Source of the DNA: Rhizophagus sp. LPA8_4_AMF
Lineage: Eukaryota; Glomeromycota; Glomeromycetes; Glomerales; Glomeraceae
Reading direction: 5' to 3'
DNA length: 64,000 bases
NCBI GenBank assembly: GCA_021464525.1
Contig: JADRCO010000022.1
Span: 1 to 64,000, forward strand
This document shows positions 1 through 12,342 of this stretch, piece by piece (positions within the stretch are counted from its first letter, which is position 1; each line of letters begins with the position of its first letter). The translations under genes and the position numbers were made by a program. The notes beneath the pieces were generated by a model. That model did no database searches. It saw only the letters and a list, made by a program, of their open reading frames with translations, and was not told the origin of the DNA.

Positions 1-69
1 TTTTTTATTTTTTTTTTATTTTTTTTTTTTTTTTAATTTAAAAAAAAAAAAAAGAATTTTTTAAATTAG

Positions 70-254
70 AACTTTTCGAAAAGAATGAGATTCCAATTAG
101 AAAACCTATAGAATATATGTAAGTACTAATTAAAATAAAAATTAATTAAAAAATAATATTTTTTCGATTTTTCTTTATTTAATCTTTACACTCTTTGAAT
201 CATATCATAAAAGGTATTTGACACTAACGTTCTTTCATATTGGTAAGAAATATA

Positions 255-296
<42 letters not shown>

Positions 297-888
297 AAAA
301 AAATATATATATTTTTATTATTAAAAAGTATTAACGATTATTATTATTTATTTATTATTCATTTAGCTTTACATTTATTATTGATTCTTTTTTGCTGTCT
401 TTACGATAGAAAACAACTTGATCGGGAATTTAGGTACTATTTTTAAACAGAAACATCTATTGAAATTAAAATAATTTGATTTTTTTTAAAAAAAAAAAAA
501 AATAAATAAATATTTCTTTCATAGTTTCGCGACAATTTTGTGGTTTGTTATTCCAAGTAAATATATATGTAATAATAATATATACAGTATAATATTTTCT
601 TTCATATTTTAAAATTTTTAACTCTTATTTTCTCTCCCCCTCTCTCTTTCTTTCTTAGGTATTTATACTTATTATACAATTCATGAATTAGGAGATATTC
701 CATTACTTTGTCCATCAAATTATCCTTATAAAAATTCAAAACTTTTACAATTATGTCAAATAAGATTAGCGAACTTAATTTGTATGTGGATAATGTTTGT
801 AATTACATTATTAGCTACTATAATAATGTGCGTTCCTGAAAAAACTTACAAAAATATGGTTGGAATTGATAATGATGATAAGTATTAA
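70..888 (+). CDS. Four-helix membrane protein, family member A (5' end outside window)
   Basis: Member of the eight-gene family described at 9786-10757. Visible exons are about 70-118, 214-242, 367-433, 525-556 and 659-888; their phases join without a break to a TAA at 886-888. The first exon (start codon and helix 1) must lie before base 1. The last exon holds the family signature: a Y-T-I-H-E-L-G-D-I-P stretch, a C-P-S-N-Y loop, then C-Q-I-R-L-A-N-L-I-C-M-W leading into helix 4. The cytosolic-like tail is short and ends in D-N-D-D-K-Y. The intron between the second and third visible exons holds a (TA)n run near 258-290. Function unknown; calling it a gene rests on paralogy and the open frame. 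Confidence 0.75.
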
Positions 889-1377
889 TTTTTTTCATTC
901 TTACATTTAAAAATTCAAAGCCGATCGCGAAGGATAAGGGGAGGGGATAGCTAGAGATGAACTAAGTATTAAAGTAAAAGGAAGTAAAGGAAAGGGAAAA
1001 AAAAGGAGAAATCTTTGCAATTCGTGGGGAAAAAGTTCTGATATAATGAAATTGATAAATTTTTATAAATTTTAATTAACAATTATACGTTATAATAATA
1101 ATAATAATAATAATAAAGATAAAAAAAAAAATAAAAGCAAATAAAATAAAAAAATATAAATAATAAAAAAGAAAGAAAAGAAAATAAAGGAAGAAAGAAA
1201 GAAATATATATTTACAATTGTTTCAAAAAGAATTAAATAAATAGATATATATATGATATTAAATATATACATATATTATAATATATACAGTTATACACTA
1301 TACATACAAGGTGTATAATTTACGTCGTTGAATTTACGTGATATAATAATAATACTAATAATACTTAACTTTAACTT
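889..1377. other. Convergent spacer between members A and B
   Basis: AT-rich tail-to-tail spacer with (AAT)n and purine-rich runs near 1090-1200. No gene recognised. Confidence 0.5.
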
Positions 1378-2329
1378 TCAAACGTCATTATCCAAACTTA
1401 CCAATTTTGCTCCTACTTCACTACATTTACTATTTTTTCTTGTTCTCTTTTGTTTTTTATTATTATTAATTTTTTTCTTTTTACCCATTAATAAATTTAA
1501 TTTCTCATTTTCAAAAAAAACGATACAAATTGACATAAATAATATTGTAATAAATCCAATCCACATTATAATCAAATTTGTTGCTCTAACCTTACAAAAA
1601 AGTTGTGAACAAAGAAATGAAACATTTCCTAATTCGTTAATGGTAAAATGTGTGTAGATGGCTTTAAATGAAAAGAGATATAATTAAAAAAATTATAATA
1701 TATATATATATATATATAATATTTTATTTTTTTTTACCTGGAATGATTAACCAAAGAATCCCCGTCACGCTTTTTTAATCAAACAAAAAAAAAATTTAAT
1801 AAAGTAATTATAAAATATAATTTATATATAATTTATTTAAACATTCTTACATAAAAATCAATTTTAATCCATTAGAACTAAGCCAATTAAAAAAACAGCA
1901 GATAATAATATGCATAACTAAAAAAAAAGAAATAAATATTAAATATTTTAGAACGAATAAATAATGATATAAATTTAAACTTACCAATTTGATATAAAAT
2001 AAGAGCTAAATAACTGTAATTACATAAAGAAAAAAAAGAAAAAAGATTTATTAAAAAGATTTATTAAAGAAATTTGTTTATTAGTAAAATATGCTTACAC
2101 ATATTCTAATAAATTAATAGAAAGTTGATTTTCGCTGAATAATTTTAGTTTCCAAATTTCTATTCAAAAAATAAAATAAATATGTGAACATGGAAATTAA
2201 GACTGAAAACAATTTCTCAATATAACTATATATAAAATCAAACACACCTAAAAACGGACAAACAAATAATAAGAGAATATGAATAATAATAAAAATAATA
2301 AATAAATTTGAGACTGTAAAACTTGTCAT
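1378..2329 (-). CDS. Four-helix membrane protein, family member B
   Basis: Reads on the minus strand from ATG at 2329-2327 to the stop at 1378. Exon 1 gives M-T-S-F-T-V followed by a hydrophobic helix ending V-C-P-F-L-G. A short exon near 2100-2135 encodes E-N-Q-L-S-I-N-L-L-E-Y-V, matching the loop exon of the paralogues. Exons near 1985-2010, 1847-1918 and 1740-1770 give helices 2 and 3. The last exon starts near 1653 (I-Y-T-H-F-T-I-N-E-L-G-N-V) and carries helix 4 and a basic tail (G-K-K-K-K-I-N-N-N-K-K). The usual Cys-Pro-Ser loop is changed to C-S-Q. The exon 1 donor (GTGTGT) is weak, so that boundary is the least certain. Confidence 0.65.
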
Positions 2330-3860
2330 TTTTTTTTTTCTTTTACAAAAAATTATTTTTGTAAAAGAAAATATTTTTTTTTTTTTTAAAAAAAAAAGCA
2401 AATCTCCGATAAATTATTAATCAATACATGTGTTTATTAAACAATAATTTAGTTAAATGTAATTATCCGTTATCTTTAAAAAAGGTAAGAGTATTAAATT
2501 TTTGTTCAAATTACGGAAATTACGGTAAAGAAAAAAAATTTATCAAACTAGAACAAATATGGCAAAGTTCAATTGGCCAATAAATAGAAAAGAGCGCGCC
2601 ACTAAAAAATTCGATTTATTATGTAAATTTCAAATCTATAGATAGATAAGCCCTTTAAATTACTGCGTCAATTTTATAACAGATCGTAAAGATCCAATCC
2701 GGCCATCCGATAGAATGAATATAAAGGCGCTATCCGTTACGGATAATTTCTGTTTGGGTTTATAAAATAACATGCAGTTTTAAATGTTTCTGTTATTAAT
2801 GTAGTCAAATAAAATTTAATAAACTTTATTTTCTGGTTTATAAAAGAAAATATTACCTATTATTTATATTATTCGAACAAAATTTATTGCCAGATTAGAA
2901 GATATCCGTTGAATGAATGTCAGATGACAAAATCTATCCGAATCGATAATCAATGAGCTTTTTTATTCGTGATGAATACGATGATTTACGATGTTCATTT
3001 TTTGAAATAAATTTAATTGAGAGAAAATATCATTTTACCGAATTAGGTTTAGGTTTAGGATACAATTTTGTATACAAAATCTTAATTTGGTCAGGTCGTC
3101 AGGATAATGTCGGGCAATTCTGAATTCATTTTAAAAGTTCTTTAAAAAAGAATCTTTTGAATTCATTCTCATCATGCAATATTTTAATCACATATTTGAA
3201 AATTTGACAATTCTTAATTCATTTTTCTTGCTAAACTGTAGAAAAAAATTTTGAGCATGCTTAAGAGTAACTTTATTAATTTATTTATTTATCTGTCGAA
3301 TGAACAGTATAAAATCACGTTCATTACGTTCGATTCGTCAAATGAACGGTATAAAATCACGTTCATTACGTTCGATTCGTCAAATGAACAGTATAAGATC
3401 ACGTTCATTACGTTCGATTCTACCAATCAAAAAATGAAATCAAAAAAAAAATTAGTTTACGTCGGATTATAGCAAATACTTTTCAAGCCATTTATTATGG
3501 CTTAACGATATGTTTACGTACACGCCGTACACGCGTTTATAATAAGCATAAGCCATCAAAATCTTTATCTCAAATTCTCATTACGAACAGTCAGGCCTAT
3601 TTATAGGTTATTACGCCATAAAGTCACGTAGTTATGTGATGGTCACGTCATTTCACGTCGAAAAAAGCATCTCCGGAATTAAAGCTCATTATACGTATAA
3701 AAAAAAAAGTTTATTAAAACCATATACAGTAGATATATATAAATTAAAAATGTTTTTTTTTTTTAAAAAAAAAAAAATGATTAAGTAAACTAACTCTATT
3801 AATAAATTATTTTTACTCTTCTATCTCATAATTACCTTTTTTTTTAAAGTCCGTTCTTAT
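2330..3860. other. Spacer between members B and C
   Basis: About 1.5 kb with no recognisable gene. It contains a three-copy 42-bp tandem repeat (3301-3426), listed separately; otherwise AT-rich single-copy-looking DNA. Confidence 0.5.
3301..3426. repeat. 42-bp tandem repeat, 3 copies
   Basis: Three consecutive 42-bp units beginning TGAACAGTAT or TGAACGGTAT and containing CACGTTCATTACGTTCGATT. Differences are a few single bases. The period is a multiple of three, so a short frame (3251-3472) stays open through it, but nothing suggests it is coding. Confidence 0.9.
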
Positions 3861-5152
3861 TTATACACCTTCAATAACAGTTTTAATATTAAAATCTTTT
3901 CCCTTCTTTTTCATATCATCTTCTTGGGGTAAAACTCCACTCAAAACAGAAATTAAAAATATAATTAATAAACTTGTATACGTCCACATAATAGCAAAAT
4001 TTGCTGTTCTTATAATACACGCCATTCGAAGTTTTGGTTCTGAATATGGATAATCTGGTGGACAATTAGATGGAATATCTCCAATATCATTTCTTGTAAA
4101 ATATGTGTAAAAAACTTTTATTATAAAGTAAGTAAGTATGTGAAGTATGTGAAGTATATGAAGTATATGAAATATACGAAGTATGTGAAGTATGTGAAGT
4201 ATGTGAAGTATGTGAAGTATATGAAATATATATGAAGTATATGAAGTATATATGAAGTATATGAGATATATGAAGTATATTAAGTATGTATGAAGTATGT
4301 GAAGTATGTGAAGTATGTATGAAGTATATGAAATATGTGAAGTATATATGAAATATACGAAGTATATGAAGTATGTGAAGTATGTGAAATATGTATAAAA
4401 AAAATCAATTAACTTGTATATTAATAAATCAACCTTTTGAAATTAAAACTTTTAATTATTCATACCTGAAGTAGATATCCAAACTATAACCATGAAACTA
4501 GAAAAAATTTTATAAGGAATTAATTAAATCAATTAGAATACATATATATATATAATATATAAATTTAATTTCTTTAATACTTACATTAATTTTCGTATTA
4601 ATTCTTTAGGAGTTAATATTCCTTTTTGTGCAAAACATACGCAACAATTTGTAATAACTATCCACCCTATAAAAAAAAAAAGAAAAATAATATGATTATT
4701 TAAAAAAAAAAACTAAAAAAATCTTTTAAAAACCAAATACTTACATGGCACAAAAAATGCAATTAAGAAATAACTTTTATAATAAAAATAAATAAAATTG
4801 ATTAGAAATTTTTAATTATGAATATTATGAATTAAATTTAGACAAAGTATTAAATGTTTTAGAATCAAGTTCATTTAAATCATGTAAAAAAAAATTCATT
4901 TATACTCACATATATTCAGTAGTTCTATTCAATTCAATTTTATTTTCTTTTCTAACATAAATAAAAATTAAGATTTTCCCAAATTCTAAAAAAATTTTTA
5001 AATAAAAAATAAAAATAAAATACATAAAGATTTAAATAATATATATATTAACATCATCATAATGGTAGTATACCTGTTATTGGAGCCAATATAACCAATA
5101 ATAACCATATTGCAACTAATCCACCTAATATATATCTTATAAAACTTCCCAT
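3861..5152 (-). CDS. Four-helix membrane protein, family member C
   Basis: Minus-strand gene, ATG at 5152-5150, stop at 3863-3861. Exon 1 reads M-G-S-F-I-R-Y-I-L-G-G-L then helix 1. Further exons near 4917-4985 (E-F-G-K-I-L...T-E-Y-M), 4745-4775 (helix 2), 4584-4670 (a helix with N-C-C-V-C-F and the loop G-I-L-T-P-K-E-L) and 4467-4500 (helix 3). The last exon (about 3861-4113) has F-Y-T-Y-F-T-R-N-D-I-G-D-I-P-S-N-C-P, then helix 4 and an acidic-basic tail. Its last intron is enlarged by a tandem array (4131-4394). Same family as 9786-10757; function unknown. Confidence 0.75.
4131..4394. repeat. GAAGTATRTR minisatellite inside an intron
   Basis: Dense tandem array of GAAGTATGT / GAAGTATAT units of about 9-11 bp over roughly 265 bp, with a few GAAATAT variants. 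It lies within the last intron of member C and accounts for that intron's extra length compared with the paralogues. Confidence 0.9.
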
Positions 5153-5796
5153 CTTCGTTTTCGTTACTTCTTAATTCTCAATTTTTAATGAGAAATAAGA
5201 TGAACTTAAAAAAAATTATTTTTGTGTAATTATCATAATGTTTTATAAACAAATTAACAAAATTTGTTTCACGAATTGATAAATTTTAATTTCAGAGGGA
5301 AACTTGCTTTATAAAAAAAAATATTACATAGCCACATGAAAATTCAGGCTTATTTTTGTCAATCGGCTTAGCGACCTCAGCCACCATTAAATTTACACCG
5401 TGTCTTTTCACACGTTATCTCTCAATAAACCAATTCGAGTTAAACTGGGAAAATTACTGTATAATAATTAATTACAGTAATTTATTAAACGGATTCAAAA
5501 AAAAATACGTAACGTAACTGATTAACTGATCACGTGATAATTAGATGATTTATAAAATAAATAAATTACAATTATTCTATCAAAAGATAAAATAAAACAA
5601 ATAAAAAATAAAATAAAATAAAAATAAAAAATATTAAAATCGTTCATTATTATTATTAGCATCTCTTTCACCAACATTCAATCTATTTCTACGGTTGCTC
5701 TTCTCGCGGAGAATTAAATATATTGTACATTTTTCCTAATTGGATCAATCCCAAAAATTTAAGTCTTAATGTACGAATTTACAAATCAAGTATTTT
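5153..5796. other. Spacer between members C and D
   Basis: No gene seen. AT-rich; includes CACGTGAT near 5530 and an (AAATA)n-like run near 5590-5635. Confidence 0.4.
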
Positions 5797-6719
5797 TCAT
5801 TTTTTTTCGTCTTTTTCGTCTTTCTGTTGTTGCTGCTGCTGCTGTCCTAATTCGATCTGACTAAATGGTCCACTACCACTGTCACGAGGCTGTGTGGAAA
5901 TAGCAGACTTTGGTAGTTTTCTCTTACTATCATCAGTGAATAATTCACTTTCTAATGGACTAATTCCAAATACTAATAATATGACATTCAATATTAAAAA
6001 GAACATGAAGGCCCACATTGATACAAAATTTGCTGCACGTGCTTGACATGCTGTTTGAACTAATGGTGACGCATAACGGTAACTATCTGGACATCCAAAT
6101 GGTATTTCCTTTAATTCATTAATTGTGAAAATTGTGTATGCGACTACGATATATTAATTGTGAGTAGTTATTCTGTTTTTTAAATGAAATATTAAAATTG
6201 AAATAACTTACTAGAAATTCCTATACAAGCTAATAGATAAGCAACTATAAGTAATTTTACGGTCATAGGTGAAATATTATCCCAATGACATTTAAAAAAA
6301 TACACCAATATCAGCACACCTGGAAAAAAAGTCATGACACGTGATTTATTAATAAGTTATATAAACGCGAAAATTATTTTTACACTTACTAGGTGCAATC
6401 AATGAGAGAACCAAGTAGCTGAATTTAGTACGAATAAAAAAAAAAGAATCTTTTTTTAAGTATACAATCTGAAAAAAATCTTGTAAAACATACAAATAAA
6501 CTTACGTATATTCAACGTTCGTATCATATGTAAGTATTCCATTTGTTCTGCTAAATAACTCGATTTTTCCAATTTCTAATAAATTTATCAATAAAAAAAA
6601 AAAGAAATTTTTATTGAAAGAAAGAAAATTATTTAAAAAATTTTTATCGTACCTAAGATTGGGCAAACGAAAATAAGTATCGTAAACGGTATACCAAAGA
6701 TCAAACCAATAATTGACAT
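5797..6719 (-). CDS. Four-helix membrane protein, family member D
   Basis: Minus strand, ATG 6719-6717 (M-S-I-I-G-L-I-F-G-I), stop at 5797. Exons: helix 1 (to about 6655), loop exon near 6506-6575 (E-I-G-K-I-E-L...N-V-E-Y-T), helix 2 near 6388-6425, one fused exon near 6213-6320, and a last exon near 5797-6148. In the paralogues the fused segment is two exons; here the frame runs straight from F-F-K-C-H-W-D through M-T-V-K-L into helix 3, so one intron is absent. The signature is A-Y-T-I-F-T-I-N-E-L-K-E-I-P-F-G-C-P with C-Q-A-R-A-A-N before helix 4. The long tail has a Q7 run encoded by CAG/CAA repeats, then D-E-K-D-E-K-K. Confidence 0.75.
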
Positions 6720-7698
6720 AGTGATGGTATTTTTCTTTAAAAAAAAATTAACTCATTAAATTTTTTTAACCGATATTCATGCTAAAACAAAGTGAAAGAG
6801 ATTAAGTAATTTTTTTACAACGTTTATTTTTTTTATTTTTTTTTTTTTTTGTAGAAAAGAGAAAACAAACTATAAATCATCACATGTTTATATAAATTAC
6901 AGTACATTGAATGTAATTCATTTTCATTTGCTAAGCCTATAAAGGCTGATTATACATACAATACATTATTTTAAGTTTAATGTGATTCTGACAGTTTAAA
7001 AATCTGTTTAAAATAGTTAAAATAGCCAGCCTTTTTATTGTTAATTTATTATAAAATGTGGCAAAGTTTACGGCTGTGTCGCAAAACTGGTATTCTCTTT
7101 TTGATCACGTGATATTTCGCGATTCAAATCGCTGCGGACTGCTGCGGGTGTATTAATTAATCAAATTAATCATCTGTAAATTCTTTCTAAATGTTGTTAG
7201 AAAGTAAAGGTTTCGTAAAGATTATTGTACCTAAAAAATACTTTTTTATTTTTTTAAATATCCATTATATTTTTGTAATAACATAAATATAAATAAAACG
7301 GGAACATTTGAAAAATTAACAATCAAGTTTTTCAACAATAACGATGGCTTGTCTTTATCGAAATCGTCCTAAATATATAAATCCTTAGAAGCTTTATTAT
7401 ATTTTTTTCAAGGACTTTACCTCAGTGGTCTGCAATAAATTTTATTAGCGCCACAAACATTTATATCTCAAGATTAATATCGTGCAACATTTTAAGGCTT
7501 AATATAAAATCAATTTTCAAAAAGTGGCGCGTATTTTGACAATTTATCTAAAGTATTCAAAGTGCAATCTGTATCTTATCGAAAGTCAAGTGGGTCACTT
7601 AACAGATTATATCGTACGTAAAGTATCGAATTTATCGTGTTTATCATTTCTGCGTAAAATTAACCTTTTTATAAAATTATCAAGGTTTAAATATAAAA
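6720..7698. other. Divergent spacer between members D and E
   Basis: About 1 kb between divergently read genes, so promoters for both must lie here. No clear TATA box chosen. A CACGTGA site occurs near 7105. No gene recognised. Confidence 0.4.
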
Positions 7699-8612
7699 AT
7701 GACCATAAAAAACTTTTTGTATGGTTGTTTCATATTTTGTGTATATCTTATTACTACCCCTTTGGTAATCGTTTGTCCTTTACTCGGTTAGTATTAATAT
7801 ATACATTATATTTAATTTGTTTTCAATCCAAATATAAAATCATATTAATTAAAAATACCGAATCGATATCTCTGTGATATAAAAGAATATTGAAAAATTC
7901 AACTCTTTAAAAGACGTGATCTTTATTTAAATAAACCTGTAGAATACACGTAAAGTATTATTTTATGCGGCTAAATTTGATTTCTTTTTTGATTTCAATT
8001 AATCGGTAATTTTTTACTTAATTATAACAGGTATTTAGGCATTAATTTGATTAATTTGGGTAAGTAAATGAATTATCGTGTCTTTTTTTTAACGTTTAAT
8101 AATTATTTTATTTTATTTTAGTCTTGTACATTCGTCTTTGTGGTTACTGTTTTGCTAAAAAATAAACGATTGATTAAGGAATTCATGTATGAATGTTATT
8201 TTATGACATTTCCTTTTTTTTTTCTTATATCGACTCATATTAATACGGGAAGTGATTCTTTTTCGTTAAAGTTTTGTTGCAATTTTATGGCTCATCACCG
8301 CAAGTAAGATAAATGAATACATTTTTCAAAATAAACCTCTTTTTTCTTTATTAATGTAAAAAATAATCTCATTTAACGGTTAACGTTCACGATAATCAAG
8401 CCGTGTACACTTACTTTACCGGAAAAGAATTAGGAGAAACTCCATTTTTATGTTCGTCCGATTATGATTATTCATCTAAAGCAGCACGCTTTGTATGTCA
8501 AGTTAGAGCAGCAAATTTAATTTGTATGTGGTTAATGTTTTTTTCTAATTTATTTGTAACAATTATAATGTATATTCCTGACAAAATTTATATAGAAATA
8601 GCAAAAGTGTAG
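7699..8612 (+). pseudogene. Four-helix membrane protein, family member E (probably broken)
   Basis: All six family exons can be aligned: 7699-7786 (M-T-I-K-N-F then helix 1, ending C-P-L-L), 7886-7949 (loop, ending P-V-E-Y-T), 8031-8059 (helix 2 start), about 8122-8184, about 8271-8303 (V-A-I-L-W-L-I-T) and 8401-8612. The last exon is well kept: Y-T-Y-F-T-G-K-E-L-G-E-T-P, then C-Q-V-R-A-A-N-L-I-C-M-W. However, the second exon, joined in family phase, has TGA at its third codon where paralogues have a sense codon, and the fourth exon runs into TAA in the family phase although its end matches the paralogues in another frame. This is best explained as a recent pseudogene, unless a different splice pattern is used. 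Confidence 0.6.
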
Positions 8613-9785
8613 GTGATCGATTAAATACTGAAGATTATCAAAGAAGTAATAGACCGATTTTTGAGAAAAAAAGGAATAAAAAAAAAGGTTCAAATAAAAA
8701 TATGATTTGATTTGATTTAAATGATAGATAGATATATATATAATTTTTTTTTTATAATACGTCCTTGAACGAACATTCTATAAAAACTATGACATATTCC
8801 TCAATTATGTGGAAACACATAACCAAATTATAGATAATCTATAAATAAGGCTTGTCAAATGACACGTAGGTAAAGTTATTTTAAGTATTAGGAAAACATA
8901 TATAATATATATTTATATATATATTTTTTTATATATTTTTTTTGAGCCACGGATCTTGTCATTTTTTATGTTTCAATTTTTTTTCTTTGTAACTAAAAAA
9001 GAAAAGATACTTTTTTTGAACTTCAAAGACTTTAATTAATTTATGCTAATTTGCATGCTGCGCTTTGTGTCGATTTTTTTTTTCCCCCTGATCTGGACAC
9101 TTTTAGTAAAAAGGGTAAGAGTAGGTCCGGCAAATTTCCTCCCTTTCTACTGTAAAACGCCTTATTCTATGATACTATCTAGATTTATATGGTAAATAAG
9201 AACATCGAATATGCATATACTAACTAAATTCTAAATTAGCACGAAATCGGGCGTATATATAATAAAAATATATATGATAAAATAGTTAAAATTAGTTAGA
9301 TTTATTTAAAATATATATTTTTGTCTCTTAATAATATCACTTTTCCCTGACTTTCCAATAATTGAAAGTCCAAACCTGAAAACGACGACATTGACAATCA
9401 ACGAAGATCCCCAAGTTAATTGATGCACGACATCCGATTATTCTGATTTTCTGACACGACATCTTACGTAAATTCAATTTAATGGTGTTTTTTTACGCAT
9501 AAAGAAAGAAAATAATTATTATAACAATATACAGTAAAAAACGCAATAATTGATTAAGAAACGTTCATCACTGATTATCAAAAAAAAAAGCCTTTAAATT
9601 GTAAATTAGATATGTGGCTTGATATAAAGGGCTACATACAAGAAAGTGGCTTCTTTTAAGATAAAAAAAAAAGAGAAATCAAAAAAAAAATATAATATGT
9701 CGAAAGAAGATATTCTTTTTAATTTTAATAACGATCTGATTAATCAACAAGATAATTGAAGGATTATAACAAGAAAATAATCATT
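8613..9785. other. Spacer between members E and F
   Basis: About 1.2 kb, no gene recognised. AT-rich with long (TA)-rich and poly-T tracts near 8900-8950. Confidence 0.4.
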
Positions 9786-10757
9786 ATGGCCACTCATACA
9801 ACCGCACGTAAACGACCAAATTATTTAGCAATGACCCTTACAATATGTTTCGTGTGTTTTATCATAATGATTCAATTTCCATTAATTTTTATTACTCCAG
9901 CTCTTGGTATGAATAATACTTTTTTTTTATTTTAAGCAAATAATTAAATCTAATTGAAATTACGCGATATTATTATAGAATACAAGAAAATCATATTATT
10001 TAAAGAAAATAATTTACCAATTAATGAAAAGATAGAATATTCGTAAGTAGGATCAGATATTTGAAATTATTATTTTATTATTAAATCTGATTTTTTTTAC
10101 TTAAAACTAGGTATTTCATCCTTTTACTCTTTCTAATATGTAAGTATAATTAATAAGACATATTATTATATAATTGTAATTTCATTTTTAATTAATAAAT
10201 TTAATAAAATCTAGCTTTGACGTTAACTTTATGTTATTGTTGTTGTTACAATAATGTAAAACAATTAAGTTGGAAATTCAGGTAATTTACTTGATTTATT
10301 TTATTTTATTTATTTTATTATTTACTTCATTATTCCTAACGTAATTATCCCTTTTCACAGTGTAGCAACATTATTATGGATAATTGTTCCAAGTAAGGAT
10401 CAGAAATTTTATATTTTATTTATATCGAAAAAAAAAAGATTGAAATTATTAATTAATTTACTCATCATTTATTAAAAAAAAGTTGTTTATACATATAAAA
10501 CAATTGGTGAATTAGGTGATGTACCCATTTTTTGTCCATCTAATTATAAATATTCATTTCCAAGACTTCAATTCATATGTCAAATACGAATATCAAATTT
10601 AATTTGTATGTGGTTAATGTTTATTAGTACTATACTTGCAACTTTTGCAATGCATATTCCTGAAACTAAATATAACAAATGGTTTGGTATTGATGATGAT
10701 AACGATTTAGAAAAAGGTGAAAAAGTGGATAAAGGATCGAAAAAAATAAAAAAGTAA
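9786..10757 (+). CDS. Four-helix membrane protein, family member F (reference member)
   Basis: The clearest member of the family. Exons 9786-9906, 9979-10042, 10111-10139, 10215-10281, 10361-10392 and 10483-10757 have GT-AG borders and sum to 588 nt, 195 aa. Helix 1 (about residues 15-37) is in exon 1, a polar loop in exon 2, helix 2 in exons 3-4 (with C-Y-C-C-C-Y), helix 3 in exon 5, and helix 4 in exon 6. Before helix 4 is the signature Y-T-Y-K-T-I-G-E-L-G-D-V-P-I-F-C-P-S-N-Y, then C-Q-I-R-I-S-N-L-I-C-M-W. The C-terminal tail is charged, rich in Lys and Asp. Topology resembles tetraspan proteins in general, but the tetraspanin CCG motif is missing and I do not recognise the family. Confidence 0.85.
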
Positions 10758-11350
10758 CAAATCATATTTAAAAAAATTGATTCGGTATATTAAAAATGAG
10801 GGACAACAAAAAAAAGGATCGAATTTATAAAAATTTTTTTTTTTTTTTGCGAACAATAGATTATTTTTTCATAATATGTAACATATATTGTATAGTAGTG
10901 TAATAATAATTAAATAATAATAAATTAATAATTAACAATTTTAGAAGCAGCGATCAGTTCGGTTGTGAAGATCACTTGGAGATCCCATATTATCACATAT
11001 TTAACATATTTATTATCTGAATTATATAATTTCAAAGCCTTAACTAAAGTTACGATACGCGTATCTGAATGTTTTTCACTTGTACAACGCTTGTCGTACC
11101 TAGATAAGCATTATCATCGGTTTGTGTCCAACTATGGATTTTTTTATCGATAAATGTAAATTTTATTTTACTTATTATATTAAAAAAAGTCAACAAGTCT
11201 TAAACTCTAAAAAGAACTTGAAACATTTTATTGAGAATGATATAAATGGAATCGTTTAAAATTTCTTTTCTACTGTTTACAGATTTTTTTTCTTTTTCTT
11301 TCGTTTGATATTAGAATTAACTAAATATTATTGCACTATTAATTATTACG
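10758..11350. other. Spacer between members F and G
   Basis: About 590 bp, no gene supported. A 62-codon open frame at 10965-11153 has no family similarity and is probably chance. Confidence 0.4.
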
Positions 11351-12342
11351 ATGGATTCAAGATTTTCTTCCGTATTAAATTTAATGATTTCGATTCAATT
11401 CTCTGTATTAGTTATATGTTTTATTATTGGTAAATACATAATATGATATTCTGTTTACGAGTTCTTCTTTACGATAAATATCTGTTTTTTTTTAGGATTA
11501 TGGAAATTAATTGAATTTAATATGAATAATGTACAATTAAAGAATCTTAATTTGGAATTCGCGTGAGTTAAAATAAAATTATCGCATGTATTCTCGTTGT
11601 TCTCATTAGTTAATAACGAATTTTTTACGTAAAACAGTTACTTACTACTTGGATTTTTAAATATCGGTAAATATTAAATTTTTATTTTTCTCCGATGAAT
11701 ATCGATACGAGTTGTTTAAATGAATCTTATCTTCTTATTTTATAGTATTTTTTGGACGTGTATGTAATTCTATGATAAAGAAAAGATCATTACAATCATA
11801 TATTCTGGGCATAAGGTAAAATAAATATTACTTATATATAATAAATATGTGTATACGTATATATAATAAATATTTATATACGTATATATAACAAATATTT
11901 GTATACGTATATATTTACATAATATATATATATATATATTAAATAATTCATTTCTTTCTTTTATAGTTGTTTTTCTTTATGCTGGATAATTCTCGTTGGT
12001 AATAACATTATTTATTTGTTTATATCAAAAAATTTACAAAAAAAAAAGACGAATAATTTTTTATTTTATTTAGGAATTTATACCATCATTTCATATAAAG
12101 AATTCGTTGGAATACCAATTACGTGCCCGTCAAATTTTCCTTATAAATTTCCAGTACTTCGTCATATTTGTAAAATTAATACTATAAATTTAATTAGTTT
12201 ATGGATTTTATGTATTTGTTCATTATTAACTATGATTTGCGCTTGTTGTTTCGTACGACAAATTTTAAAAAGTATCATAATAGATGAAAAAGGTGAAAAC
12301 AATGGGCAGAAAAATGAACGTATAATTTTTACAGAATCGTAA
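11351..12342 (+). CDS. Four-helix membrane protein, family member G
   Basis: Six exons: 11351-11429, 11496-11562, 11638-11666, 11746-11815, 11967-11998 and 12074-12342; they sum to 546 nt, 181 aa. Exons 3 and 5 are exactly as long as in member F (29 and 32 nt), which supports the shared gene structure. Start M-D-S-R-F-S-S-V-L-N, helix 1, then a loop ending L-N-L-E-F-A. The last exon reads I-Y-T-I-I-S-Y-K-E-F-V-G-I-P-I-T-C-P-S-N-F and C-K-I-N-T-I-N-L-I-S-L-W before helix 4, with a long hydrophilic tail. The intron before exon 5 carries a TATACGTATATA-type repeat (about 11850-11925). Function unknown. Confidence 0.8.

Noticed and set aside
240-446. 68-codon open frame as a gene
   Set aside because: It runs across a (TA)n microsatellite and overlaps real exons of membrane protein member A in another arrangement.
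1328-1657. 109-codon plus-strand open frame
   Set aside because: It is the shadow of the last exon of member B, which has the family signature on the minus strand.
3301-3426. Three spaced repeats as a CRISPR-like array
   Set aside because: The units are directly adjacent without unique spacers; a plain tandem repeat in a eukaryote.
7524-7877. 117-codon open frame upstream of member E
   Set aside because: Overlaps exon 1 of member E in a different frame; no family match.
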